Source: Verticillium longisporum (Eukaryota; Ascomycota; Sordariomycetes; Glomerellales; Plectosphaerellaceae). From it: DNA of 64,000 nucleotides. How positions within the stretch are numbered: the first letter of the stretch is position 1; each line of letters opens with the position of its first letter. The position numbers were made by a program, and so were the translations under genes. Shown one piece after another: positions 24,381-35,300 of the stretch. The notes beneath the pieces are model-generated. The model searched no databases and was not told where the DNA came from. It saw nothing but the letters and a program-made list of their open reading frames with translations. The stretch spans positions 3,100,001 to 3,164,000 of the forward strand of contig JAETXT010000005.1 of the NCBI GenBank assembly GCA_019188255.1, read 5' to 3'.

Positions 24381-26470
24381 TCAGTCAGCAGCGCGCTGCT
24401 TATCCTCCCATGATGGTTCAACTCGGTAGCAAACGTGTTGGTAGTCCTGGAGCTTTGGATCTCCCAAGGACAACTGCGAAGTTGTCCAGAACATCGTCCA
24501 ATTCGATTCATTGAGCTTGCATGTACCCAATGATCGTTCAAAGTACCACTTATTGACCGGATTGTCTTTCCTGCTTCGCCAGCAAACACCATCAGGGAAA
24601 CATCCTCTGACCATGGCGTTGAAAACGACATCGGCCACGCCTCCACTGCCCTGCCGACTTCTCAGGACAGCGAACTTATCCAGGTAAGGCACAAAGCGTC
24701 CAGTCTCGTATGCAGTCTTGTTATCCAAGCCAGCTGGTTTCTCCCACGTCAATATGGCCCCGCCTTCATACTCTCCAGCAATGATGATGCCGGCGAGATT
24801 ATCGTTGACCCGGTTCAGATAATGCTGCAGATCAAGCTTGCGACCAAATGAATCCTCGATCAGGTGTTGCAAACGAGGCAGATCAATGCATTTGTCCGTA
24901 AGTCTGAGACGAGATGCACCTGGCTTTGGAGGAAGCCAGAGTTCCTTCGTTGGGTCGGGAAAGATGGTAAGCGGCATTCCGCGCTTGACCACTGTCGCGA
25001 CATGCGCCTCGTTGTAGCCTTTGCCTGGGCTCTTTTCAGTCCGCACGCGTTCGAGCGGCAGGGAGGATGAGAAAACTGGCTTGTCGGTCAAGAGATTGTG
25101 TATGAGAGGGTTCAGTCGGTTTCGAGTTGTGACCGTGGGGAGCGCTTCGACGGTCTTAGTAGCAGCCAACGATGGGGTGCTGATGAGCACACTCGACGTA
25201 GACGGAAGCATGGTCAACAAGCGTTTGGACAGATTGAGGTTCTTTGCGTGAATCGCATTTGAACTTGATATCTCATCCGGGTACAATGCTCCTGGTATGT
25301 CGCTTGTTTTGAGCGTTCTCATGATGGGTTCAAACTCTTGTTCAAGATTGATGAACCTGTGGCAGGGACCGGACGGGCCCTCGATTGGAGTGCCGCCCAG
25401 AGGGTCGAGGACGATGATCCTTTCGATAGAAGCAATTCGTGCAGCCGCACCAGAAGAAGGTCCAGACTGTGGCTCCAGGTCATGTTGATCGATGAACTGG
25501 AGCCCAGCAAAGTATTTGGTGAGTGCAATGGTTGCATCGTCTGCGTCAACGGCATCTGTTGTCCCCAAATCTCGAGATACCATCACCGGAGGTATTATTA
25601 CCACCTCCTCGTTCTGCAATGCCCTTATGAGCGCCTGTGGGAATTGAACCACGACGCTAGAGGGCATGAAGCTGTGGTCATGGGTCGACTTTGGAGCAAA
25701 AGATTGATCCGCAACTTTGGCTCCTGGAGGCCCAAAGACGTCCAGTGCCTGCTGGAGTCTGTGGGCCTGTTGTCTATAAAGACTTCGAGAGCTGTCTGCT
25801 CCACCATCAAGGACGATGACACTGACAAGTCCAAGCTTGCGGAGCTGCGAAAGAGTTTTTGAAATGCCATGCAAAGCGTCACCGTCAAGTAATTGTGGCA
25901 AGCGCAGTTTGACGATGGCGAGGTTGAAAGGCTCGTCGAATGAGCTAGTCAAATTAGGCCGGCTCCCCTGTATGAACTGAGGCGCGTCACTGATGGACCG
26001 CACAGGCGATTCTGTCGCCCATCCAGACGGCGGTAATGACCTAGAGCGCTGGTCCCCGGGTTCCGCATCCTGAGTCTTGGTCAGAGGGGCGTACTTTCTC
26101 AGATAACCCTGTGCATCTCGCCTGGTTGCTGATGCTTGCAGCACAGACACAACAATGTCCTGTACGATGGTTAGAAGCGGTGCGTGAACCGGAGCAAGGG
26201 TGAAGACCAACCTGCCGATCTTCTGCCCTTCGCTTCTCTTCGTTTTTGGGGCCTAGGTTGTTGCTGTTTGTCGAGATGCACCTATGCAAAGAGTTATGCC
26301 AATCTCGTAGCTGACACCTTCCATGCCAAGGCGTAGAATTGAACCACAAGCCGAGCAATAACTGCAGGTGCGGCGGTCAGAAACGTGTACAGATGTACGG
26401 GGAACCAAGAAGTCCTCACACGTGAGCCTTTCGGGCCTCCCTTGTCTGGGCGAAGGTGTTTGAGGGTCAT
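24381..26470 (-). CDS. ARG2: N-acetylglutamate synthase, mitochondrial
   Basis: Exons 26470-26420, 26361-26212 and 26159-24381 encode 659 residues. The enzyme makes N-acetylglutamate from acetyl-CoA and glutamate, the first step of arginine synthesis (Neurospora arg-14). The amino-acid-kinase-like part includes FNLAIVKLRLPQLLDGDAL and ALIRALQNEEVVIIPPVMV. The C-terminal GNAT-like domain includes NDNLAGIIIAGEYEGGAILT and VVFNAMVRGCFPDGVCWRSR, then the family ending HVCYRVEPSW. The segment SVLQASATRRDAQGYLRKYA after the second intron is a typical start of the conserved region. The first two exons are basic and Ser/Arg-rich, which fits a mitochondrial presequence. Exon 2 is well fixed by frame; exon 1 (17 codons from ATG 26470) is my best choice and less certain. 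A TGACTC site lies about 240 bp upstream. Confidence 0.92.
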
Positions 26471-27272
26471 GATGCTTCATAGAGCATCGCGGGTTATACG
26501 AGAAAGCCACTGCCCAGCTTCTGGTAGAAATGTGCCGGTTTGGGATGAGCGCCCTCTTTAGGTTGAAAAGGTCTTCGTCCGCCCTTCGGCAGTTTCGTAT
26601 GATTGGAAAGGGACACAGTGAAATAGACAAACAGCAACTTTCGCATTCAAATCAAAACTTTCACTCAAGTCAATAGAGCTGCCGAGGTTGCAACGGAGCA
26701 AAGAACGGCGAGTCAGCTCCCTACTTCGCCCGTGAAGACCATGCCACGGACGATCTGATAAGCGGCCTGCGTTATGGCGCACCGACGCATTGGTGCTTAG
26801 CGCCTCAAAACATCGGTATGGGTCATGCTACGCACAAGGCATTCACCATACAGATAGATCGAGAGCTAGACTCGGTCGAAGATTGCGATCGAGTAGCTGG
26901 AAACACAGAAGAGAATTGACCTCTGCTTTGATCGCGCGAATCTTGTCAAGGCTTGGACTGTATGAGTAATAAGGCAGGTACCTCCGGGCGGTCCTGGATG
27001 ACCTTGACGTTCTGAGACACTTATGCACAAGACCTGGCGCCCCCATATGCTACTAAAAGGGTCACCCATTTCACAGGCCCACTGCTGCCTTATCCACCGG
27101 GCATGTCGCCTTGATTCAGAGGTAGGAAGGCGGGCTAGCAGGCGAGCTCGACAAGCTGCACTCGACAACCGCGATTTCGCAACGACGCAATTGACCTGCA
27201 GCACTTCACGCGACGTGTCCAGCCGAACGACCTACCACCACTACCTAAAGCATTCCGAAACTGTCAACCAAG
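26471..27272. other. Divergent promoter region, ARG2 / VMA9
   Basis: About 800 bp between two divergent genes. It holds a Gcn4/CPC1-type TGACTC site at 26710-26715. Open frames on the minus strand look like upstream noncoding sequence. Confidence 0.5.
26710..26715 (-). promoter_or_regulatory. Gcn4/CPC1-type TGACTC site upstream of ARG2
   Basis: TGACTC on the minus strand, followed by G, matches six of the seven bases of the TGA(C/G)TCA consensus bound by yeast Gcn4 and Neurospora CPC1, which induce amino-acid biosynthesis genes on starvation. It is about 240 bp upstream of the ARG2 start. A six-base match occurs by chance often, so this is suggestive only. Confidence 0.4.
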
Positions 27273-27632
27273 ATGGCTCAAGGGTAATCGTGTTTCCGAA
27301 AACCTCGCTCCAGAAAGTAGCTGTCGTACTGATTCGAACGGGTTATACAGCTACAGCATCATAATCGGTTTCGTGGTCGTGGCTGCTCTCAGCGCGATTG
27401 CATGGTTCCTCTCCCCGAAGGGCGAGAATCAAATGTAGGTGTCATGTTCGCCGCCTGGTCACTATAGCAGACCCGATCACTGACGAAGCACATCTGCAGC
27501 ATCTGGCGATCCTCCCTCATCCTCGCCTTCGTGAGCTGCTACCTCATGTGGGCCATTACGTTTCTGGCGCAGCTACATCCCCTGATCGAGCCTCGACGAA
27601 GCGACCTGAGGGGGGAGTTCCTGGAGCACTGA
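27273..27632 (+). CDS. VMA9: V-type ATPase subunit e (Vma9)
   Basis: Exons 27273-27283, 27351-27434 and 27500-27632 encode just 75 residues. The protein reads MAQGYSIIIGFVVVAALSAI, then AWFLSPKGENQ, then a second membrane span in SSLILAFVSCYLMWAITFLA and the tail LHPLIEPRRSDLRGEF. Two spans, the AWFLSPKGENQ loop and this length are the marks of the Vo-sector subunit e, needed for assembly of the proton pump. The first exon is 11 nt (ATG GCT CAA GG), and the gene is easy to miss because no open frame exceeds 45 codons of it. Splice phases close exactly. It is divergent from ARG2 and convergent with ARV1. Confidence 0.93.
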
Positions 27633-27946
27633 GGCGGCGAGTTATCAAAGGGGCAGCTCTGGCGGGGGCGGAGGAGATGCCGCCACTGTACGATTATCGA
27701 TGCACACTTCAACGGCGTTAAGGTTTCGATGGCTAGCAGCTCGCTCAAATGCGGGTGAATGAGACGAAGATTGCAAGACCCTCGACTATATTATTCGCCG
27801 TATCCAGACCGAGAACGTGGAGAGCACGAGCCTTTCTATGGCGCTATGAAATATTGCTCGAGGGCGTCGATGGCATAGCCTAGTAGATAAATCGGTCAAT
27901 AGGAGCTTGTATTCTTCGCTACAGCCTAGGCACGCCGGCGGTTGCT
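27633..27946. other. Convergent intergenic region, VMA9 / ARV1
   Basis: About 310 bp that holds the two 3' untranslated regions. No other signal was recognised. Confidence 0.5.
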
Positions 27947-28921
27947 CTATCCACTGACGAGCTGGCCGGCCCAGTTCCTCATATGCACGAGAAGCGCCCA
28001 CAGGGCCTTGCCGTCGTCTGCTATGCTGGTCTCGCCAACCGAGTCAATGCCACGCAGGCCCCCAATCCAGAGCACGGCGCGACCGACGGCCCAGCGGGCA
28101 ACAGCACCGACCGCGGCTAACACTGCGGCGACAATATATCCACAGTCAAGCAGTATTCTTAAGGCCTCAATGTTATTTGCCACGACAGCCCACCCAAGCG
28201 ACCGCGCAGCTGCGGGAACGTCATAACGCCATATGACCATGAGGATCGGGAAGAGTTTGGTCGAAGACGACACAAGAAGGGCTGTAGACACCGAGTTAGG
28301 CCGTGGATAACGGCGGATTGTGCCGAGGACAACCAGTGGCGACAACGGCGACGACGTGAGGAAACGAATGCTCATGTGGAATGCCAATGTAGAGAGCGCG
28401 CAAAGGACGACTGCGCTCCTGTTAGCAGGTGATTCGTGAATGGGGCAGGATTATGACGTACGAAAGAACATGTATTGGTAGACAATCGACTGTTGAGCTA
28501 GGCTACTCAGCTCATTGCTTGTCTTCGGATCAGTCTGTTTCTCAACGCGTGCCCATGTCAGGTACACGTCAAAAAGCAGGAGAAGAATTGCCAAGCGAGA
28601 GATGGAGGACTGATGGATCAAGAGACTGAGGTTAGATGGGTTCCGCATTTGAGCAATCGTCGAGTCGGATTTACATACATCGAAGCTGTCATCCTCCTTC
28701 ATGAGAGTGTTGTGTAAAAGATGACGGTAGACCTGCGGTTTGATCAAGACGAGATCGATAAAGAGGACGACAAAGTCATGCTCTACGTATTTGTCGCAGA
28801 AGCGACCACAGTTCTTGCACACTGTCAACCGGATATTATGCCCACTGGACTTGTCTCCAGCACCAGAGTACTGCGTCCACAGCGTCGGGACTGGGTGTCT
28901 GCACTCAATGCAGATGGGCAT
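27947..28921 (-). CDS. ARV1: Arv1 sterol/GPI homeostasis membrane protein
   Basis: Exons 28921-28679, 28609-28462 and 28410-27947 encode 284 residues. The N terminus is the Arv1 homology domain with two zinc-type CxxC pairs, MPICIECRHPVPTLW and LTVCKNCGRFCDKYVEHD, followed by the conserved LVLIKPQVYRHLLHNTL. Membrane segments follow: the conserved ISRLAILLLLFDVYLTWARV, the YMFFLVLCALSTLAF stretch created by the second splice, and hydrophobic segments towards the C terminus. Arv1 is an ER protein needed for normal sterol distribution and for delivery of early GPI intermediates. The ATG at 28921 is chosen because the CxxC domain begins at once; an in-frame stretch upstream of it is unlike the family. 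The intron at 28678 has a strong GTATGT donor. Confidence 0.93.
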
Positions 28922-29821
28922 GGCGTAAGCGACGATTTGGTATGTGTAGAGAATGCGACCACATTCGGTAGCTCCTAGTGGAGGTTGTGTTCGTTGGGTA
29001 TTCTTGTTGGATGATGTCCCTCCCAAGTCACCACTCTCCCTTCGAGTGAGATTAGATAAATGGCGATGGAAATGGCAGCGTCTTTCCAGACTGGTTAGTG
29101 TGGTCAAAGCGATGCTTGTGCAACAAAGTCGTGTCGACGAGACATGCTCCAACTGGTTTTCTTTTGTATGTCTGTGTGAGAAGCAGTCGTCAAGGGCTCC
29201 GGTTTCAAAGGGCCATGTCCCAGGGCTATTCTCGAAAAATCATGAGCTTCATCAACGACTGGATAACTGCAGGCCCGAGTGCATGGCACAGCAGAGTGCC
29301 GAAGACCACATAACATTCGTGTTTTGCGGGTCAAACAGAGCGGTGGGGAAAGCTGTCAACTTCAGACAGTACGGGCTGTGCACACAGGCAGCTAGCTACT
29401 TTGGGCCTATTCCTTTCGTGGCCGATACCTCCTGAGAGGTTACGTCGTCTCCCAGCTCAATCACGAACGCCATTCATCCTACGATTCCCCAGGCGAGAAG
29501 CAGACCTCAACGGCCCATCTTTCGACTACGAAACGAATGCCACTGGCGGGTCTACATATTATCTGCTATCAAACACCAGTCTTTCGCTCAACACGGCTCC
29601 CTCAACGCTTCCTATCTGTCCTGGCAATCCGCTTGGCCAACGTTCCTCCCTCGCTACGATAACGAACCAACCCCAAGGCGCCCTCCCTCCCCCGGAGCCA
29701 TCGTCAACGACGCCCACTCCGATGCAGCGACAGATTTGGCCAATGCTTCAGGACGCTTGTTGAATCTTGACTCGTCTTCCGACGTCCCGGACGCGAACGT
29801 CATTGTCTGCAGCGTCGAACC
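28922..29821. other. Divergent intergenic region, ARV1 / LysM protein
   Basis: About 900 bp. A plus-strand open frame of 120 codons at 29401-29763 has no family resemblance and lies where the 5' leader of the LysM gene should be. No other signal was recognised. Confidence 0.5.
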
Positions 29822-31768
29822 ATGGCAGAATATCGCCGGGCGCCGTCGCGCCTCGGCTCATCAGCTCTCCTACCTGCTGGCCACGATGCTGACACGACCG
29901 CTGTGCGTCCTCGAAACCGCCGCCTGATCAGCACTGACGACAACGGGGACGGCGTTTTGTCTACTGCCAAGAGCTCCTCGTCGCTCTTCTCTTCCTTCAA
30001 CACCCTGTCGAGTCGCAACCCGAGCCCGCTGCCCTTCAGCCGCTCTGACATCAGCAGTGACCATCGGTCTACCAGCAACCCGCCAGACAATAGAGGACAA
30101 AAGGCCCGCAACAATAACGCGCTTGGCTTGTTAGAAAGCTCCCTGACGCAGAGCTGGACGTCGCTCCAGGGCTTCGCCTCTTCACTGATCACGGGCGAAA
30201 CTGGGGCTCCTCAGTCCAACGGCAGACAAGGACGGAACCAAAAGGGACACACTGGCAGAAGCAGGCAACTCTCAAATACTTGGGGGCCGCAACCTCTGTC
30301 GGATGCGCGGCCAAGTGCTCAGGACATCGCCGCCGGATCACTAGCGCAAAGACAGGCAGCACTGAAGGCTGTGAGAACAGCTGCGGTACTGGAAAGTCAT
30401 GAAGGAGTGAACGGCGGCTTGGATGTCGCTGGGAAGTACAAGAGGAGGACTTCAGATGAATTTGGGGCAGAGACGCACCAAGAGGAACCGCAGATGGACC
30501 AGCTGGTGTATATTCACCATGTGCAGCCAAGCGACACATATGCCGGAATTGTCCTCCGCTACCGGTGCCGTGAGGATGCATTGAGAAGGACGAATGGACT
30601 GTGGTCGAGGGACGTACAGATGCGCCGGTGGCTGGCCCTGCCAGTGGACGCTTGCGAGATCAGAGGAAGGCCTTCCGAACCGCCATCGCGCCTCCACCAG
30701 GGTGTAGATTTTTTGGCTCCTACTCCTGACGCGAAAATTGGCGCCAAGGTGGTAGCCGGTAGCCATACGCGTGGCAACATGTCCTCAGAGGAGGCGCGCC
30801 AGCAAGTTGACTTTTTCAGTTTACCGAAGACTCAAACGCCAGTTGATTTGGCCAAATCAGAAGACTCGGGCGAGCCATTGTGGACTCACGTTCGGTGGGT
30901 GTCTCTGGATTCCTTTCCTCAACCCGTCGAAATCGCTAGAGTGTCCCGGAAAACCATCGGCTACTTCCCTCCGCGGCGCAAGAAGAGCCTGCACACAGCT
31001 TCCACAATGACAACGCCGAGGCAGTCTCTCGACGCTTCAGCAGTCATGGAGTCATACGAGGACAGCCCCGGACGTGACAGTGCATTGTCTTCAAGGAGGC
31101 TAAGTACACTCAGTAACCGACCCGTCCTGTCAACAACGCCCGGCCGCTCGATGTCGACCTCAACCAGAAGCCGCGGCGGCAGCACCGGCACCGACAGTCG
31201 TCCGTCGTGGATGCGCCGACCTGGCGGTGTCGGCTCCATGGGCAAAAACGCACGCGCGCCAGGTCCGGAGAAGGACTACTTCAACTCCTGGGCCAAGAAG
31301 CACATCCCTGCCATCGCTATTGACGAGCATCTTCCGTCCATATCCGTCATGGGCTCTGAGACGGCACGTATCGGATTCGGGAAACAGCAGGAGCAGTACG
31401 ACTCTTCGGTCATTGTCGAGAGCCCTTTTGACGAAGGCCAGGACCTGACGACCACATCAAAGCAGGGGTCAGGACTTGACCGCGCTGCCGCACAAGTTGA
31501 GACCTGGCTTCGTGGTGCATTTGCGAGGCGTCCGAGTGCGAGCACGCCTGGCGCGGGAAGGCCACGAGGGGACCGGCAGCTTGACGATTTGGACCTCATA
31601 GAGTTGGCGGACGCTACTAGCGAGGATGGCAGGTTACTCGGCCCAGGGGAGCCAGGCCCTAGCACAGCGGACCCGGTAGGCTCTGAAGCGGTCAGTTCAG
31701 AGGAGGCGACAAGTCTTGCGCTTGGCGGCACAGTCAGGGGGCGCGTCGCCCACGCGTACAATGGTTAG
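29822..31768 (+). CDS. Intracellular LysM-domain protein
   Basis: A single-exon gene of 648 residues, starting MAEYRRAPSRLGSSALLPAG. There is no signal peptide or membrane span. Residues 1-220 or so are Ser/Arg-rich and look disordered. One LysM module lies near residues 225-275 (QLVYIHHVQPSDTYAGIVLR ... WLALPVDAC), and the rest is again low-complexity, with RGSTGTDSRPSWMRRPGG and a segment DYFNSWAKKHIPAIAIDEHL. Proteins of this layout, in fungi and animals (LYSMD-like), are cytosolic or peripheral and differ from the secreted chitin-binding LysM effectors. Their role is not known. The absence of a secretion signal argues against a wall or effector function here. The coding frame is uninterrupted over 1.9 kb. 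Confidence 0.85.
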   Translation: MAEYRRAPSRLGSSALLPAGHDADTTAVRPRNRRLISTDDNGDGVLSTAKSSSSLFSSFNTLSSRNPSPLPFSRSDISSDHRSTSNPPDNRGQKARNNNALGLLESSLTQSWTSLQGFASSLITGETGAPQSNGRQGRNQKGHTGRSRQLSNTWGPQPLSDARPSAQDIAAGSLAQRQAALKAVRTAAVLESHEGVNGGLDVAGKYKRRTSDEFGAETHQEEPQMDQLVYIHHVQPSDTYAGIVLRYRCREDALRRTNGLWSRDVQMRRWLALPVDACEIRGRPSEPPSRLHQGVDFLAPTPDAKIGAKVVAGSHTRGNMSSEEARQQVDFFSLPKTQTPVDLAKSEDSGEPLWTHVRWVSLDSFPQPVEIARVSRKTIGYFPPRRKKSLHTASTMTTPRQSLDASAVMESYEDSPGRDSALSSRRLSTLSNRPVLSTTPGRSMSTSTRSRGGSTGTDSRPSWMRRPGGVGSMGKNARAPGPEKDYFNSWAKKHIPAIAIDEHLPSISVMGSETARIGFGKQQEQYDSSVIVESPFDEGQDLTTTSKQGSGLDRAAAQVETWLRGAFARRPSASTPGAGRPRGDRQLDDLDLIELADATSEDGRLLGPGEPGPSTADPVGSEAVSSEEATSLALGGTVRGRVAHAYNG

Positions 31769-32359
31769 GATGTAGATTGAGGCACGATTTGGCCCTACAT
31801 TGGGAAGGAAACGCGACTACAGTTGGGGACCAATCGAAGGTCAGGCGTTAGACCGCGCGTCCAAGGTGTATGTTCATTATCTAGCATTGAAGGCGTTGAG
31901 CGCAGCATGATTAAGTCGGTTTTGGATGGTCCATTATTCTTCGTTTGTTGAGTTACAAAAAGGCTTTCGCAACGCCTGGTACATATCACTACGCGAATGT
32001 CAGGAGCCTTTGGGAGCTGCTGAACACGTTTCTTACGCATTTTTGACGCAAGTTGTAAGCAATGTTCAGGCAACCCGCTCTTCTCTTCCCTCATGCCATT
32101 TGTTCAGCACGCCGTGCAAACCCTACAAGACCATACCCTCCCGTTCCAATGCAATGATAACTGCTTCGCATGACGAACATGACATCTCTTCACTTTATAA
32201 ACAGCCGGTGACGAAGGCAAGGCTGGGTGCATCACACCTATGTTTGATTTTGGTTGAGATCAATGTTCAACGATGCCAGATCACCGTTATTGATGCCAAA
32301 GAACTGAAACCTAAAGGGCCACCAGTCAGTTTGCGAATCTAAGGAAGGAAACGAGCACC
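31769..32359. other. Convergent intergenic region, LysM protein / zinc-cluster regulator
   Basis: About 590 bp with the two 3' untranslated regions. A plus-strand open frame in it (31926-32342) resembles no protein family. Confidence 0.5.
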
Positions 32360-35300
32360 TCACCAATCTTCGACATTCAGGGTGTTCGGTACTGCCTGGC
32401 CTTGGGCAGAGCCGGTACTCCAGCTGTCGCTAGGGCTCTGTCCATCCGGCACAAGACCGTCAAAGTTTGGCTGCCATAGGTTACCAGGTCCTTGTGGAAA
32501 AGAAGTCATGTTGGAATGCATCATGTTCTGCGCCTGAAGTGGGGTTCCAGGGAGCCCTGGTTCGTTCGATGAACGCGGTCGAGCCAAGGCTCCCTGGGTT
32601 GACTGTGCCTGATGCGGCATCTTCGCCTCTTGCGCCTGAGTGTCCCCAAATTAAGCCGTGATATTGGGATCGACGCCTTGGTGGTTCTGAGGAGGTGACA
32701 TTTGTGGCATTGCTGGCATCCCAGCACTATCAGGAAACAGTTGGTCAGGCTGGAAGTTTTCCCACAGGGACTGAGAGATGTTGGGCGAGTTGCGTGTCAC
32801 CAGATACAGATCTGGTGGCGTGGCGGGAACCGAGAAGGATGGGTTGAAGGGCGTTGCAGGCCTTGTATGAGGCCGTGACGACGTCCCGCCCATGAATGTG
32901 TCAGGATTCTGCCTGTGGCCAGGTGAAGCCATCGGTGGCGCCATCGCCGCGTTGTTGCTCTGTCCTTCATTCTTCGATATGAGACTGGGTGTTTGTGGCC
33001 GCGACCGCTCATACGATTCCTGAGGCGTTGGAGTGTTGACACTGAAATCGATTGCCATGTCATCGTACTTTCGTTTAGACATGTCGGAGTTTGTCCGTTG
33101 TGGTTGTTGCTGCTGTTGCTGCTGCTGTTGCTGCTGCTGTTGCTGCTGCTGTTGCTGCTGCTGTTGCTGCTGCTGTTGTTGCTGCTGATGCTGTTGCTGC
33201 TGGTGCTGCTGGTGCTGGTGCTGCTCTAGCTGGGCCAGCGTTGAGTGCGCTTTGCGATGTCTTTTTCCTGCTGCTTTCTGGAGACGCTCCTCGAGTACTT
33301 TGTTCCCAATAATTGCTCGAAAAGTGTGTAGACCATCTTCCCCACGAGCCAGACGCGTGATACTTCCTTGAGGGCCTGCATGCATGTGCGGAGTCTGTCT
33401 TGTGTCACCTGTTGGATGGACGGAACCGGCGAACGCATCTGATAAACATGCATGATGAGAGCCGAGAAAAGGCTGTAGACCACAAATGCTGGACAGTAGC
33501 GCAACTCCTTGTGAGCGGCCAGGTTCTCGATAATGGAAGTAATCATCGCGGCTGCTTGGAAGGCAATGTTCCGGGACGGATATGGCGAGTCGTCGGGAAA
33601 CCGAGTAGCCACGCCGTTGGGTGGCATGTGAGCTCTGTGAAGGAGGCATAGGGTTGTGTAGTAGTTCGAGTGCAAAAGCGCCGACCAAAAGTGATGTCGC
33701 GCAACCTCCCAGTACACAAGCTTTGGGCAGTTCTGTAGCCAATCTGCCAAGGCCATGTCGCTATGAGTGAGGTCGATGGCGTTGCGTTGCCGTCCCTTTG
33801 AGGCCACCGAGTACTGCTGAGAGAGAACCAGGCCCATAATCTCGCATAGCTTGACGTATTGCATAAAAAACTGCACGTGAATTGGATCTGGAGGGTATTC
33901 ACTTGAGCGATCGGCTTCGTCCTCGATAAAGTCGTCCTCGGTCAACATCTCCACATCCGAATCGTCCAGATTGATATGGACAGGGCGCCCCAACGCCACG
34001 GCAACAGAGCGGTCTCGAGTGAACAGTGTCCACCAAATGCGCTTCCACAGCCTCTTGTCTGAGCGACTTAGCTGGGACTGCTCGACGCTGCGATGCATGC
34101 CGGATCCTTGGGCGACAATGGTGGCCACACGGCTCCAGTAAAAGACATTTTTGGTCACGTCTTCTGGCCCCTCCCAGTACCAACCCATTAGCAGCAATGA
34201 CTGCACAATGGTGACCCTGTCATCTTCGTAATTGGCATCATACAGGGCTTTCGCCCTTTTGTAGAATGTAAGAGCAGCAGGCGTGGTCGAGCCGTTGGCG
34301 TCCATCAGCTGTGGATTCGTGCATACACGCGAGCCGGCCAGCAAGACTGCTTGCAGCAGCAGCAGGGAAGGCGGGTTCTTTGGGTCGCGGTACTGCCGCA
34401 TGAAGCGGGTGCGGTTGATAACGGGGACAATGGGATGAACCCATTTGAAGTACGAGTCGATGAGCTCATCGCATAGGGTTCGTGGCGGCAAAAGAAAGGC
34501 ACCTCGCTGGTGCAGGATATCGATCTCGACATTGTCGAGTTCCGTCAGCCTGGCTCGGGAGCCTCGCACGTTCTCGGGCAAGGGATAATGAACAACATCA
34601 GATGAGCCTTGCCGATCGTGAACGAGGAGGGCGAGGTTGGACGATTCGCCTAGGTAGGCGACGCGGCCCGCGTCGGTGATGGGGGCGCGGGTGAACTTGG
34701 TCTTCATAACCAGGTTCACGTAGGTGCCATTATCGACCTCCTCTTTTCTGGCCTGGGACTCGGTGTATGATATGGGCGGAGTGCCATCGGTCGAATGGTA
34801 AACAGTCGGAGTACGCGGCGCGTAGGTCGTCGGGCCAGTGTTTGCAGTGGGCCTTGGTGAGGGCTCATCGGACAGGGTGGTGGGAGGAGGAACGGAAGGC
34901 GTTACTTCACCCTTCTCGCTGTCCGAGTCTCTGTTCCCGCTTGAGCTCTGCGGCTTCTTCCTTTTGGGGTTGGGGATGCGACACTCGATCTGGAAGGCCA
35001 CGCAGTTGGTGCATGGCACACCAAGGCTCGCGGCATCGCATCGAACCTACGGCCAAAGATCAGTCAAGAATGCGAGAAAGCCATCAATGGGAAAATGCAA
35101 TACCTTTCTCGCATGACAAGTCTAGGCGCAAAATCTGTCAGCACACGGATCGAAAAGCAAAAGCGCAACCAGGAGCATTCAGAATCATGTGGTCAAGGCC
35201 AGGACCATGGGCGGGGGTCGCGCTTCAGGGAGGACGTTGACGAGAGCGGGTGCGAATTTGCTGTGAGATAGATGCCTCGGCTCAAACACGCGCGCGCAAC

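Noticed and set aside
29401..29763. Plus-strand open frame just before the LysM gene
   Set aside because: It is in another frame, without likeness to a family, and lies where a 5' leader is expected; an upstream open reading frame cannot be excluded.
32993..33312. Plus-strand frames rich in Leu or Ala/Val
   Set aside because: These are antisense readings of the CAG/CAA tract in the zinc-cluster regulator.
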